Below the pieces are notes generated by a model. That model was not told where the DNA came from. It did not search any database and saw only the letters and a list, made by a program, of their open reading frames with translations. A DNA stretch of 64,000 bases from Symsagittifera roscoffensis (lineage: Eukaryota > Xenacoelomorpha > Acoela > Convolutidae). Below are positions 1-10,552 of the stretch, one piece after another. Position 1 is the stretch's first letter. Each line of letters begins with the position of its first letter. A program made the position numbers and the translations under genes. The stretch is taken from assembly GCF_963678635.1 (NCBI RefSeq), contig NC_087065.1, positions 38,839,888 through 38,903,887 on the forward strand, read 5' to 3'.

Positions 1-282
1 TCAAACGCCAAATTGTTCTTCTCCCTGATCGGTTTCCGAAGGATAACCTGCCAAAGGCAGAACCCAGATCCGACGTGTTGAAAAATTTGGCATTTCCGTG
101 TTTCGACCGGCTATCAACTTATCAACTATGCGTGGTATCAGATAGACGTCCTTTCTGGTCACCGCGTTGATGTAGCGAAACTTGTCCTCCTTTCTTCTTA
201 GCCACGACGACTCCACGCCGAGGGTGACTTCGAGGGTTCTATCATGTTGTACTCGAGCAGCATTTCTTTCTCTGCTCGGCAT
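1..282 (-). pseudogene. Ty3/gypsy reverse transcriptase fragment
   Basis: A 93-codon minus-strand reading frame carries the start of a gypsy-type RT palm: a run ending WLRRKEDKFR is followed by YINAVTRKDVYLIPRI, matching the usual 'K-x-G-x-x-R-F-x-x-x-Y-R-x-L-N-x-x-T-x-K-D-x-Y-P-x-P-R-I' pattern with several residues lost. In gypsy elements this segment lies early in RT and helps position the template. The frame stops near the window edge and lacks the YxDD box, so it is a truncated, decayed copy. It lies downstream (minus-strand sense) of the Gag remnant at 669-2287, with no room for a normal protease, so the element is internally deleted. Confidence 0.7.
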
Positions 283-668
283 TTCTCCGACTTATGGTGC
301 GTCATGCGTCTCACTCCTTTTCAGTGAGGAAGGGCATCTTCTTTCTGTTCGATCTCGTGCTCAATAAAAATACAAAACCTAATGTCTGCTTTATGTTTTG
401 AAAAAAAAAACATCAGCGTTCCGATTTGAAACCCCCTTAATTATATCAAACTCTGCCTCACATATCTTGCCTTTTAACTAATCTATTTTTTTTGGTAAAA
501 ATGGTTAGTTAAATTCTAACTCAAATGACGAGAGGCGTTCCGGAAAACTTGAGCAGCTTGATAAATCGTCATCTGTTTCAGATTTTATTGAAAATATAAT
601 ATTTCAAAACTTAAACTCTCTAACTTTTTTGAACACTAGATCTCTTTTTGCAAGATTCACGTCCAGTT
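283..668. other. no gene seen; decayed gypsy interior
   Basis: AT-rich stretch between the Gag and RT remnants of the minus-strand gypsy element. No protease active site (D-S/T-G) or zinc motif is visible on the minus strand, so protease and linker sequence appear deleted or unrecognisable. Confidence 0.4.
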
Positions 669-2287
669 TCATGGTGCAGGTGGCTTCGATTCCTTGCGCT
701 GCTCTGCTTGTCTCAGATAGTCCGCATAAGTGTCCAGATGCATCAAGGTGAACATCAAGAGTTTACTCCACAGAGATAATTGACTCTATCTTGCTGTCCT
801 GAGACACAATCTCAAATGTCTGACCAGAGATCAAATTCAACTTCATGCTCAAGCTACTTGGTGCCTTCGTTTCGTCCACTGCTGATGCTTCAAAGGCATT
901 GAGTTGTTCCTGGGTCTTCCGGTTATCCAGTTCAAGCTTGGCTTCTTGATTTTTCTAGTTGCAAGCTCCTGTTCTCCTGTTCAAAGCATCTTTTGCTGCT
1001 GCCTCATAATCGATCCTGAAAACTTGAGCCGCGGTCTCTAGTTCCGTTCCACTCTTGTTCTCTACTACGGCCGGAATTTTCTTTCTGGCCAGTTTTTGAG
1101 ACTTCTTCTTCCTCCGAGCTTCTGCTTCGCTCATCAGACGTGCCTTGCTAGCCTTAACGCCTGACAAAACCACTTCATACCTTGGATGAACCATATTCGA
1201 AACGTCTTCCCAGAGTTGTGGACAATCTGGCTCACCATGATCCTCCTGATTACATAAGAATCACCGGGAACCAAATTTCGCAAATCATACTCTCTTAAAA
1301 TCTTCATGATCGATGTCCGATGCGTTCTCATCTTCTAAGCAAAAACCGATTGCATTCATGCTTTGTTTATAAGTTGGACATGCTGATACATGATGGTCGG
1401 TGGAACTACAATTTGAACCAGAGCGTTTCTTGTCCATATCATCTCTAAGGTTGTACCAGATGATGCCATGGTTTGCAAACCCATTATTAAAATTACCATG
1501 ATTGATTTTGAAAAAACTTAATCGCATCGGCGGTTTCAGCATCAAGTTTTCTTTGGATTTCAGCTTCAGTCTCAGCTACAGTCTCACTCCGGCGTTGGGG
1601 TATTGGTTTGGAGAGGGATTTGATGAACCGCTAACATAATCTTGAAACCGTCGCTCTTGACACCGTCCATGAGTTTTAAAGCTACTGCTAACTCTGTTCT
1701 ACTGTTTGACTCCTCCGGTTTGCTACGCCTTCTCAGCATTTCCAAGTCATCGAAGTTCTTGTCTATGGTCTCTTCTTCACGTTGCTTTTGTTTCTGGAAG
1801 CGCATCTTCGCTTGAAGACCTTGCACTCCAGAGCCGAAAGGGATCAACAGTATCTCGAAAATTTTCTCGGCAGAACCTTGTTGATATAGTTTTTTCGCAA
1901 TTTGGGGCTGTCTCTTCCAAACTGCTGGTGAGCGCTCTGCATTCCTCTGTTTCAATCAAGTACCGTTTTTTCGAATTGTAGCTTGATTACCTCCAGCCAA
2001 GTGTCTATGCAGTCGCCAAATTCGTCACTATAGCATCTCGATTTATTGAACACTTTTTTTAAAGACTTTTCGCTGCGCTCATTGGTCCTGGATAATCTCG
2101 TCAGGATTACCTCTAGGGGTCTGTTCAGAATTTTAAACGCTGTTACTTTTGCCGTTGTATCCCCGAGAGTGACTCGCCTGATTGTGAGCATCAGTCAATT
2201 GGGGCTCTGGAGCATCCCTTCCGCCAGAATCGCTATGTTGAGCACTTCCCTGATTCGAGTGACTCCACTCTAAGAAATCACTTCTTT
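669..2287 (-). pseudogene. Ty3/gypsy Gag remnant (capsid to nucleocapsid)
   Basis: Read on the minus strand from 2287 down, several frames join into one Gag-like path. A capsid-like part includes SDEFGDCIDTWLEV and then KKLYQQGSAEKIFEIL, QKQREEETIDKNFDDLEML and LKLMDGVKSDGFK. A linker with CSSTDHHVSACPTYK, a CCHC knuckle (1222-1263) and a charged tail (LSGVKASKARLMSEAEARRK) follow. The path is broken by frameshifts and by stops, for example TAG at 955-957, and ends at a TGA at 669-671. The Cys/His content and its place upstream of gypsy RT make Gag the best call. The copia element at 2288-6849 cuts off its 5' part, which probably continues at 6850-8420. Confidence 0.6.
1222..1263 (-). other. 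broken CCHC zinc knuckle
   Basis: On the minus strand this reads stop-F-L-C-N-Q-E-D-H-G-E-P-D-C. The spacing x2-C-x4-H-x4-C is that of a retroelement nucleocapsid knuckle, with the first Cys codon replaced by TGA (complement of 1261-1263). Confidence 0.6.
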
Positions 2288-2557
2288 TGATGAGGTCAGA
2301 CCATCTCAAGGTCAGACAGATTAATTGAATAGTAGTCAAAACTGATTAAATTCAGACAAGGTCAACTAGTGATCTCGAAGAAATTATTTAGACAGTAATT
2401 AATTAACTGGTACTTTTGTGATGCTTAGTTTGTCATGGCATTTATATTCAATTCTTTCAATTCATTCTTCAACAATCAAACCTCAGATTCTGTCTCAGTT
2501 GCCTCAGTTTCTAACCCCAGCTCTCAATCCTTGTTGCTCTAATTCTGAATCTTAACA
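2288..2557 (+). repeat. 5' LTR of copia element
   Basis: About 270 bp starting TGATGAGGTCAG and ending TCTTAACA. It aligns through most of its length with 6564-6849, which begins TGTTGAGGTCAG. The TG...CA termini are typical of LTRs. The right copy has an extra segment of about 20 bp near 6755-6775, and there are scattered substitutions, so the two LTRs have diverged. Confidence 0.88.
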
Positions 2558-2571
2558 GGTTATGGGCCCAG
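2558..2571 (+). promoter_or_regulatory. primer-binding site, initiator-Met half-tRNA type
   Basis: GGTTATGGGCCCAG directly abuts the 5' LTR. It is complementary to the anticodon stem-loop of initiator tRNA-Met (CTGGGCCCATAACC) rather than to a tRNA 3' end. Drosophila copia is known to use this half-tRNA priming. Confidence 0.75.
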
Positions 2572-2638
2572 ATTTCAAATTTTTTGTAATATTTTTCTGT
2601 CAGAGTTTTTAGCTTTTAGCTAACAGCCTTAAGCAACG

Positions 2639-3574
2639 ATGGACTTGAAACTGGTGGCTTTTAGTGGAAAGTCTGAAAATTTTCCTGCTTCGTCGACAAA
2701 GTTTGTGGCGTTGATGCTCACCAAGGGCCTGTTCAGGACAGTGCTCGGCAATGATGATCTGCCAGAAGCTGAGCTTACTCTCCCCGAGAGTCCGAATTCG
2801 GATCAGCAGGCAGTCTACGATACCAAAATGCAGGAGCGAGCAGTGTTGATCCAGCAGAGGAAAGACAATCGAAATACTGCGTCGGAACAGATGGCTATGG
2901 CGATGGGACGAAGATTTCGAAGCTGCTTCAAGAAAAGTTTTGCAGTGCAGAGAGGCCGACGGTGGTCAGTGTAGTATGTCAACTTGCGAAGCTGAGCTTA
3001 GGATCAGAGGAGGATCTGGACTACTACTTCGGTCGCAGTCAAGAGCTGATGACGCGGTTGAGTGAAGCTGGTGAGGAAAACGTTTCCAGAGCAGAGAACC
3101 AGATTTAGGAACTGCGATGACTCGAGGAAGGCTAGATGTGGAGAGAGGACTGGACATGGTCATATAGCCATGCAAGCTGTGAGAAAGAAGAAAGGAGTGT
3201 CATGTAGTGGCTGCTATGTGTGCGGTCAGAAGGGTCAAATGGCGAGGGACTGCAAATCCAAAAGTGACAGCAGACCATCCAGTGCTCGAGGCAGTGGGTC
3301 GAACGAAGCAAGTGGGCAAGGAGTAAAGAAGCAAGGGTGCTTCAAGTGTGGGAAACCTGGACATTATGCAAAGGAGTGCAGGCAGGGGAGGACAGGGTTC
3401 TTCAGTTGTTTTGCTGTAACTTCAATGAAAGGAGACGACCTCATTGTGGATACGGGATGCACTGATCATGTGGTGCGCGTCGGTGCTGTTCTTTTTTTTA
3501 GCTTTGAGAGCTGGAACGAAGGGACAACTGTGGAGAACTCCAACGGCACGCTGTCAAGGATTGAGGGCAAATGA
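2639..3574 (+). pseudogene. copia Gag and protease remnant
   Basis: The ATG at 2639 opens MDLKLVAFSGKSENF, a typical copia Gag N-terminus. The frame shifts near 2970. From 3062 a second frame carries two zinc knuckles: CYVCGQKGQMARDC near 3212, where the His is replaced by Gln, and an intact CFKCGKPGHYAKEC near 3339. The aspartic protease active site follows as LIVDTGCTDHV near 3443. The frame ends at 3574, so the polyprotein is broken before integrase. Gag would package the RNA and protease would cleave the polyprotein, but this copy cannot encode either intact. Confidence 0.85.
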
Positions 3575-3848
3575 TCAGTGGAAGTGAAGACCAGAGACTG
3601 CCATGATGCTGTGAGAAGCTAAAATTTTTACACAATGTGCTGTTTGTGCCGAGCTACAGTGCGAACTTGATGAGTTTGGGCTCAGCTGTGGCAAGAGGCT
3701 CAAGCTTCAGTTTCCCCGCAGATGCGTCGCATCTACTGGCACCAGATGGAAGCAGCAACCTGTGAAGCAGCGCGGCAAGCTTTACTTCCCTGAGTGCAAA
3801 TTCAAGAGAAACCCGATGACTCTAGTGACGAAAACAAGGAGGAATACC

Positions 3849-4680
3849 AGTGATGCAATGTTGTGGCACCGACGACTGGCGAATCTCAACCAGTAGGATC
3901 TCTCATTGCTTGTCAATGTGGGCGAGCTAGAGCTCTGCGATGTGTGTCCAGCTGAAGATGCATGAAGTAGCAGAGCCTAAGAAAACTGACAGCAGACCAT
4001 CGGCAGTGGGGCAACGTCTCTCCAGTGACATTCAGGCACAATATGAAATACCGAGTATGTATGGTGCACGCTATACCATGAGCTTCATCGACGACTTCAG
4101 TCGGCTGGCTGTGGTCAAGTACCTGGTGAAAAGAGTGATATTCTACTGAAGTTTTAGGAGTTTGTGGCTGAGCATGGAGCACCGAAGTGCCTGCGAACTG
4201 ACAATGGAGGTGAGTATTCGTCAAATGCATATAGGAGATTTTGTAGATACTCAAAACTCCCAATACTACCCAACAAAATGGTGTAGCAGAGAGCTACAAC
4301 AGAGTGATCACCGAGATGACTCGATGTCTGCTGGCCGAAGCAAAGCTGCCGAAGATGCTCTAGGTGCGAGCATTGTCGACAGCTGTGAGAATTCGCAACT
4401 TGTGTCCCACATCCAGCAACGAGAAGCGCCTTTCACCGACAGAGATGCACTATGGGAAACCATCGAAAATGAGATATTTGCGTGTGTTCGGTTGCCTGGC
4501 GTACACTCTGAATCGAGGCAACAGACGGAAACTGGATTCAAAGGGCAAGAAAAGCAAGTTCATCGGCTACAACGAGGAGAACAAAGCCTACCCACTGATG
4601 GATCTAGAAACAAGACTAATGGTGTGAGCAAGAAGCGTGACATTCAAGGAGAACATCATTCCATAAGACTTCATGGTTGA
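3849..4680 (+). pseudogene. copia integrase remnant
   Basis: A GAG-pre-integrase motif (MLWHRRLANLNQ, near 3858) begins the zinc-binding part. The core is split over three frames. These hold the first catalytic Asp region (YTMSFIDDFSRL, near 4069), the second Asp (LRTDNGGEYSS, near 4192) and the Glu (NGVAESYNRVITEMTR, near 4278). A C-terminal stretch follows (HYGKPSKMRYLRVFGCLAY, near 4446; KKSKFIGYNEENKAY, near 4549), typical of copia integrase tails. All three catalytic acidic residues can be seen, but frameshifts separate them. Confidence 0.85.
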
Positions 4681-5142
4681 CAGTGAGCCATAACAAACCT
4701 GGAGCTATCAATCGAGGGGTGAAATGATATTGAGCAACCAAGCACGACTAAAACTAGCGAAGCTCGAAGTGCGGCAACTGAGGATGATACTGCAGATTCA
4801 TTGGTGGCTACTGAGGAAAATCAGCTCAGGGGGCTACAGAGGAAACTCAGAGGAGGACGCAGCAGATTCACATTCTACTGATCATCCAGTGTAGAGGTCC
4901 GTTAGGACAAGGTTCCACCCATTCGATACGGGCTGGTCTATACCCATGCTTCAGTTATTGGAATTCAAGAGCCAAGGGGCTATTCAGAAGCAGTGTCTGG
5001 ACCCGAAAAGGAGCAGTGGCTAGCTTCTATGGCTTTAGAGGTGAAATCTCTATAAGCCATGGGAATATGGACCTTTGGTGATAGACCATAATATCGAAAA
5101 TTTGTTTTCGGACGATGGGTTCTTGCTGTAAAGAGAGAAGCG
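4681..5142 (+). pseudogene. copia integrase-RT linker, decayed
   Basis: Frame-broken plus-strand sequence between integrase and RT. A piece reading GPEKEQWLASMALEVKSL (near 4996) matches the usual copia lead-in 'w..Am..El.sl' to the RT domain. No complete domain is present. Confidence 0.55.
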
Positions 5143-5851
5143 ATGAGACAAGTGGAGCGGTTCAAAGCCCAATATGCAGTGAAAGGGTTCATGCAAGTGG
5201 AGGAACTTGACTTCAATAAGACGTTTGCTCCAACCTGTAAGCCCGGAACCAAGAGGATACTGCTGGCTCTGAGGGCACAAGATGATCTTGTACTACATCA
5301 GATGGATTTTAAGTCAGCCTTACTCAACTCTCTTCTAGCAGAGACAGTGTACATGGAGCAGCCAGAGGCGTTCAATAGCGGTGACAGCCAAGCGTGCTTG
5401 CTACAACGAAGTCTATATGGGCTGCGGCGTTCAGGAAGAGACTGGTATCACACGCTGAGCATTTTGCTACTTGATGAGGGTTTCATTAGAAGCAGCAACG
5501 AATTTCGTTTGTTCACGATGAGGGGAACAAATGATGCAATTGTTTTATGTGCTGGTTTGGGTAGATGACATCATCATTGGGTGCAGATGTCAAGACGAAG
5601 TAAGCAAGCTGAGGAGCCGTTTCTCCGAACAGTTCAAGATGGATGACAGAGGCGCTTTGTCTTGGTTCCTGGGAATGCAGGTCAAGCAGTCACCTGAGAC
5701 GGTAACAGTAAATCAATCTCGTGTCATCGACGGCTGCTTGGAGCGTTTTTGCCTTGCTGAATGCAAACCAGTGGGCACATCAGCGGACATCAGCGCACAA
5801 CTGTCGAAGAAGGGCTGCGCAAAGCTGGGTCAGCAGAGGCAGTATCCATGA
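5143..5851 (+). pseudogene. copia reverse transcriptase remnant
   Basis: Two overlapping frames (5143-5568 and 5531-5851) contain the copia RT signature blocks: RFKAQYAVKGFMQ, FNKTFAPTCKPGTKRILLAL, LHQMDFKSALLNSLLAETVY, YMEQPEAF, LLQRSLYGLRRSGRDWY and the active-site box VWVDDIIIG. The YVDD box has become WVDD. A -1 shift near 5540 separates the fingers/palm from the active site. Confidence 0.9.
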
Positions 5852-6563
5852 ACGCTGAGGACAACAGAGGCATCGTGGGCTCATTATTATACATAGCTAA
5901 GCAAACAAGCCTGATATCCTATCTACTGTGACGCAACTCTCTTGTTTTCTGGAGAACCCGGGAAGGGCGCACTGCGTGGCTTCAAAGAGGGTTCTTTGTT
6001 ACCTGAAGGGGAGCAAAGATCTGGAGCTGTCCTACACTAAGGAAGCTGATGGTGTAAAATTTTATGGATCCGCAGATGCTGACTGGGCTGGAGATTCGGA
6101 TGATAGAATGTCAACTACTGGCTACAGCTTGCATTTGCAGACGGCAGGGGCAGCAACTAGTTAGAGCACCAAGAAGCAACCAACTGCAGCCAAATGAACC
6201 AGTGAGGCTGTGTACCAAACAATGGCAGCAGCGGTTCACGATTCTCTATATCTGCGATCACTTCTCGATGAGATTGGCGTAGTTATTGACGGACCAACTG
6301 TCATCAGGGACGACAACCAGAGCTGTATCATGATGTGCAAGAATCCTGTGACGCAGAAGCGAACAAACCCATCGATGTGAAATACCACATTGTTCGAGAA
6401 AAAGTTGAAGATGAGACTCTTGAACTCCAATATTGCCCTACTGAGTTCATGGAAGCTGACTTGTTGACGAAAGACCTGAGCAAGGCTAAAGTGGAACAGC
6501 ATCTGCGAACTTTGATGGGTTGCAGCCTGACAATGGACAAAGCCAACTCAGCCTGAGTGGAGG
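5852..6563 (+). pseudogene. copia RNase H remnant and polypurine tract
   Basis: The segment 5928-6164 reads TQLSCFLENPGRAHCVASKR, then VLCYLKGSKDLELSY and YGSADADWAGDSDDRMSTTG, the classic copia RNase H start. Later frames continue with DDNQSCI-like and KPIDVKYHIVREKVEDETL blocks. A purine-rich GAGTGGAGG (6555-6563) just before the right LTR is the candidate polypurine tract for plus-strand priming. Confidence 0.8.
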
Positions 6564-6849
6564 TGTTGAGGTCAGACCATCTCAAGATCAGACAGATTGA
6601 TTGAATCTTAGTCAAAACTGATTAAACTCAGACAAGGTCAACTAGTGATCTCAAACTAATTAATTAGTCAGTAATTATTTAACTGGTACTTTTGTGATAC
6701 TTAGTTTGTCATGTCATTTATATTCACTTCTTTCAATTGATTCTTTAACGATCACTACCTCTTCGCAATCGTCAGTTCAAACCTCAGATTCTATCTCAGT
6801 CTCTAACGCCAGCTCTTAACCCTTGTTGCTCTAACCCTGAATCTTAGCA
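6564..6849 (+). repeat. 3' LTR of copia element
   Basis: Begins TGTTGAGGTCAG and ends TCTTAGCA. It aligns with 2288-2557 over most of its length, including the block TTTAACTGGTACTTTTGTGA. It is followed by TCTTC, close to the TCTTT before the left LTR. Confidence 0.88.
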
Positions 6850-8420
6850 TCTTCCAATCGCGTGGGTGTCCCGCATGAGTCGATTGTTCAAAGCTGGCAT
6901 GCTACCATTTGAGCTCTTTGTTCATGCGTTCCTGGACACTTTGGCTGTTTCTTCAATTCTTTGGCATGTGACTCCCAATGGCGTTATATGATGAATTAGC
7001 ACTTCCTCTATTGGTGCCATTTTTTCTTTTTTTTATTGAGAGATCACTGAGTTTCACTCTCCGCTCCCTGCTTGCCTCTTTCGTGTTTATTACTTTGTTT
7101 CATGATCCACTAGCAATTTTCACGAGAACATCTTATCTGTCCATTATGACCTCAGTGCTTCTATCCATCAGTGCATTCATCCTAGTATCGTGAGTCTCAA
7201 GAGGTTGATCTTGTGGATTCCGAAGTTGCTCCATGTCATCTTTCAGCCGTTGCTTCTTTTGCTTGAACTCTCGTGTCATGCGTGACATGTTTCTGGCAAA
7301 ATGTTTATCCGTTCTGACCTTATGTTTGTGTCGAAGTATCTCATCTCGCAAGCCTTCTCTTTCGATGTGAACCGCTCTCTCTAGTTCACTCATTCTGTTG
7401 CTCACCAATCTTTTCTTTTTCCTCGCCAATCTTATCCAAAATTCTAGTCATGGTTTTGTCCACCGATGCCCCGTCGTCGACCAACGGCGTCACCAGTGGT
7501 GGCGTCACCTTTTTTGTGACCGGCAGCTTGCTGCTAGTTGAAACTCGCGCCGTTTCTTTCTGTTATAAAGGTCTTTCATACTCCACCTCCAACTCTTCCA
7601 GTGTAGTCCCTGGTATGGTGACTGTGGACTGAGTCGCTTTAGCATAGTTGCCAGGATTGGCTGGTTTCGAAACTCACTCGACTTTTGGATCCTTGTCGAA
7701 GCCGTGTTAATTGTTTTGACAGTAGCAAACTGAATACAGAAGCCATTCTCTATGCTGAGAAGCCTTTTGTCTGCATGGGTCGAACTGTTGAAGTTCAATT
7801 GTGATCCGTAATCATCGTCTCTTTCGTCAATATCAGTCTATTCTTGAGTTTCGATTTCGTCACCAGTTATTTCGCACGATGAATGCGAAAAAAAAATCCC
7901 AGAGTACTCATCTTTTCAAGAATGAAGAAGTCGTGGCTGATTTCCCTGATTCCCCCTGCATCCTCGAATGGCCAGCACGTGAGCCCCCTACCGCTGCTTT
8001 TTCAAAGTTCCGACATTTTTTCTCGATCAAGAGTCCCGGTCGAAGTCGCAAGGTTTGTCCCTGTTCTGCTGGAGTAGATTCATTCGCAGTCGCATCGTCC
8101 CGTTTCCTCGGTTCCACTTTCCTCTGTATCCTTGTCGTTAGCGGGAATTTGTTGTATTTCGACTTCCAATGTTGCTCTTTTGTCTTCCGAGACCTTCTGG
8201 CTCCTCGTTTTGGCAATTTCTCCTAAGACTTTCTTTCCTTTCTTCTTCCGAACCTCATGGGTTCTTGCCGCAAAAGGGTCGGTTATCGTACTCCTTTCTT
8301 TTTGGTATGAATTTCCTAGAGCTATCATTCAATTTAGGTATCCTGGACATGTCCAGATTCATGTTAACCTACTGCTAGTCGTTGCTCACTCACTGATAGC
8401 AATGGGGTCTCGTAAAAGAG
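6850..8420 (-). pseudogene. probable gypsy Gag N-terminal remnant
   Basis: Minus-strand frames at 8328-8080, 8216-7908, 7798-7505 and 7429-7133 encode highly charged, Lys/Glu/Arg-rich helical sequence (e.g. MSELERAVHIEREGLRDEI, RKKKGKKVLGEIAKTRSQK). I recognise no catalytic motif. Orientation and position fit the N-terminal part of the same Gag as 669-2287, separated from it only by the copia insertion. The element family is inferred from context, not from a conserved domain here. Confidence 0.4.
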
Positions 8421-8574
8421 TTCAAACTTCCGCCATTGTTAAATAAGAACAAGATTTCATGAGACAAGAAATAACTTGCACTAAGAAAATTAACAACAGT
8501 GAAGCATGCCCTGCCTGGATTCCAATTTTGAAGTCAAATGAAACCACAAATGAATTCTTTGACAGAGATTTCCT

Positions 8575-8973
8575 GTGTGGTTTTTTCCGCTTTTCATGAG
8601 CTTGAGCAGACGGGAAAATTTGAAGATCTACGGACTGGAATACCAGGAAAATGAGACTGAAGCGCAGCTGGAGCATAAGATAGTTGAACTCTTTGGGAAC
8701 GAACTGGATGTGGATGTGAAGAATAGTGACATTTCTGTATGCCATAGACTACCAAAAAGAAGGAATGATATGCCTCCTGCAATAACAGTGCGGTTTGTCT
8801 CAAGAAACTTTAAACAAGTCAATCTGTATTCTATATCAAAACTCAAAGAGCAAAGTGCAGATGTTTTTTCTTCTGAAGACATTACTCTTGCTAGAAACAA
8901 GGCGCTTATGCAACTGGAAAAAAACAACTCTCATGTGTCGTTATTTGTGATGGAAACTTACATTGCCATATGA
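8575..8973 (+). pseudogene. LINE ORF1p, RRM-like domain
   Basis: A 132-codon frame. RRENLKIYGLEYQENETEAQ opens the domain, followed by an amphipathic segment, VCHRLPKRRNDMPPAITVRF and SRNFKQVNLYSISKLKEQS. This is the pattern of the RNA-binding domain of L1/CR1 ORF1 proteins ('RR-N-L-x-I-x-G-L ... HR-L ... I-x-V-R-F'). ORF1p would coat the element RNA. The first ~10 codons before RRENLK may not be native. The coiled-coil and zinc parts common in full ORF1p are missing. Confidence 0.7.
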
Positions 8974-9150
8974 AAAATAACCAAATTCAAAAAATGATTG
9001 TAAGATGTCCTTCCGATCTGCAAACTGTGTTTGTGCGGGAACCGAAAAATATTAGAAATTTGTTTGAACAAACAAATTGAAATTTGTTTGTTCAATTTGT
9101 GTGTTGCGTTCAATTGATTTTCAAATAGTACCTGGAGCTCTGAAAATGGC

Positions 9151-9333
9151 TTGATTGCGTGCCTTTTGTTAAAATGTGGTAATGTAGGAAGTAACACAGG
9201 GCCTAAAATCACCTGTCAAAATTTTTTAAATGTAACTGATAAGTACCGTAAAAATTTGAAACTTTTGCATCTAATTTTGCAATGTTTGCGAAGCAAACGC
9301 TTTCAATTGAAACTATTGGTTAATGACATGTGA
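9151..9333 (+). pseudogene. 2A-like motif and start of APE endonuclease
   Basis: The frame reads LLLKCGNVGSNTGPK (motif 9163-9207), then LKLLHLILQCLRSKRFQLKL. The first part resembles the 2A-like recoding motif (LLL..GDVExNPGP) reported at the N-terminus of ORF2 in several APE-type non-LTR elements. The second resembles the endonuclease start 'l.l.h.NiqsLrnK.d.L'. Key 2A residues Asp, Glu and Pro have changed to Asn, Gly and Thr, so it should not work. Confidence 0.6.
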
Positions 9334-9543
9334 CCTATTGTCATTTTTGGTTTTTCCACTGAAAAAAAACCTGGTTAAAACACACTGAAAAAAAAATGTT
9401 TTATCAGCCTCTCATGAACTTTTCTGGTGTCATAGAAGCGAGGAAACTAATCAGTAAAGAGCAAGCAGTGTTTTGCTTTTTGTACCAAGGATATGAGCAC
9501 TCCGTGAACGACATGACATGGAAATTGTTTGATAAATTAAAGT

Positions 9544-9927
9544 TTGACTCCTTGTGAGTGTTTTATTAATTTCTCGAAAACGTGTGAGAATAAAATGCTA
9601 ACTAATATTAGTTATAATCCCAATAATTCGTTGCAAGCTAAATTTCTCGGAGATTTGGTTCCTAATAAAGATAATTCAATGTCCATAGCTAGCTCATTTA
9701 AGATCATGGGTGACCTTAACAAAAACTACCTAAATAAACCTGAAAAACAAAACATTGAGATGGTAACTGTACCTTATGGACTCAACATTGTCAGTCCTGA
9801 TGAAGCAACGCGAGTATGTAATTCTACAAGAAAGAAGTGTTTTTGTTTACTACTCCCTATAAAACTGATCAAATTGCAAACCCCTATATTACCAATATTG
9901 GTCAGAGTGTTAAAAAACCAAATTTAG
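9544..9927 (+). pseudogene. APE endonuclease core remnant
   Basis: Contains FKIMGDLNKNYLNK followed by VPYGLNIVSPDEATRVCNST. These match the endonuclease blocks 'i.GDfN.n.L' and 'y.l.qlI..pTRit..s'. The normal GDFN is GDLN here. Flanking endonuclease sequence is frame-broken and no SDH box remains. Confidence 0.6.
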
Positions 9928-10552
9928 TTTATAAAATTGACAGGAGTATTAAATTAAAAATGATTTTTGCAGAAGCTTGTCAGAGCACCCATAGAATCAA
10001 GTTTTTTCCGGTAATTCTTTTTTGTGAAATATGACAGTGTTTTCAATTTTGATTTTTTTTGCATGGGAGATGCAAAAAAAAGAGGTTCCACTAGATTAGA
10101 AAAACAAATGTTCGACCACAAAAAAAAAGACAGAACTGAAACGAAGCAAACAATTGAATTTGTCATGTAAAAACAGTAAATGTCAGAGTAGCTGGTCTGC
10201 CTAAAACAACTCGAAAAATAACCTGAGTCAACTGATAAAAACAAAACAAACGACTACACTCAGTCATGTTTTAATCATTTAAACTCACTTTACTCTCGCC
10301 GGAACTTCATTAAGAAATTGAGATGCACAAAAAGTTTATCAGCAGTTATTGCTTAGAAAAACACATTTGGATATAATATTGTCAACAAAAGACATTGCAG
10401 ATCGTTTTAAGTTTTTTTTTCCAAATCTAGGTCGTTTATTTTGTTCTAAGTCAACTTCACCACCTTTATCAACTAATTTAATCGATATACCAGAGTTTAA
10501 CAGATGTCCAATATCTCGATAAAAATGTTCCGATATAATTAAAGAACTGAAG

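Larger units (their letters stand above)
2288..6849 (+). mobile_element. Ty1/copia LTR retrotransposon, near full length, inactive
   Basis: Two similar LTRs (2288-2557 and 6564-6849) bracket gag, protease, integrase, RT and RNase H remnants in that order. Integrase before RT is diagnostic of Ty1/copia. A primer-binding site follows the left LTR and a purine-rich stretch precedes the right one. The flanks are TCTTT on the left and TCTTC on the right, a 5-bp target duplication with one mismatch. Many frameshifts and stops break the polyprotein, so the copy is dead. It inserted into the minus-strand gypsy Gag remnant. Confidence 0.9.

Noticed and set aside
7801-8226. Plus-strand 141-codon frame
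   Set aside because: It is antisense to charged Gag-like frames and shows no motif.
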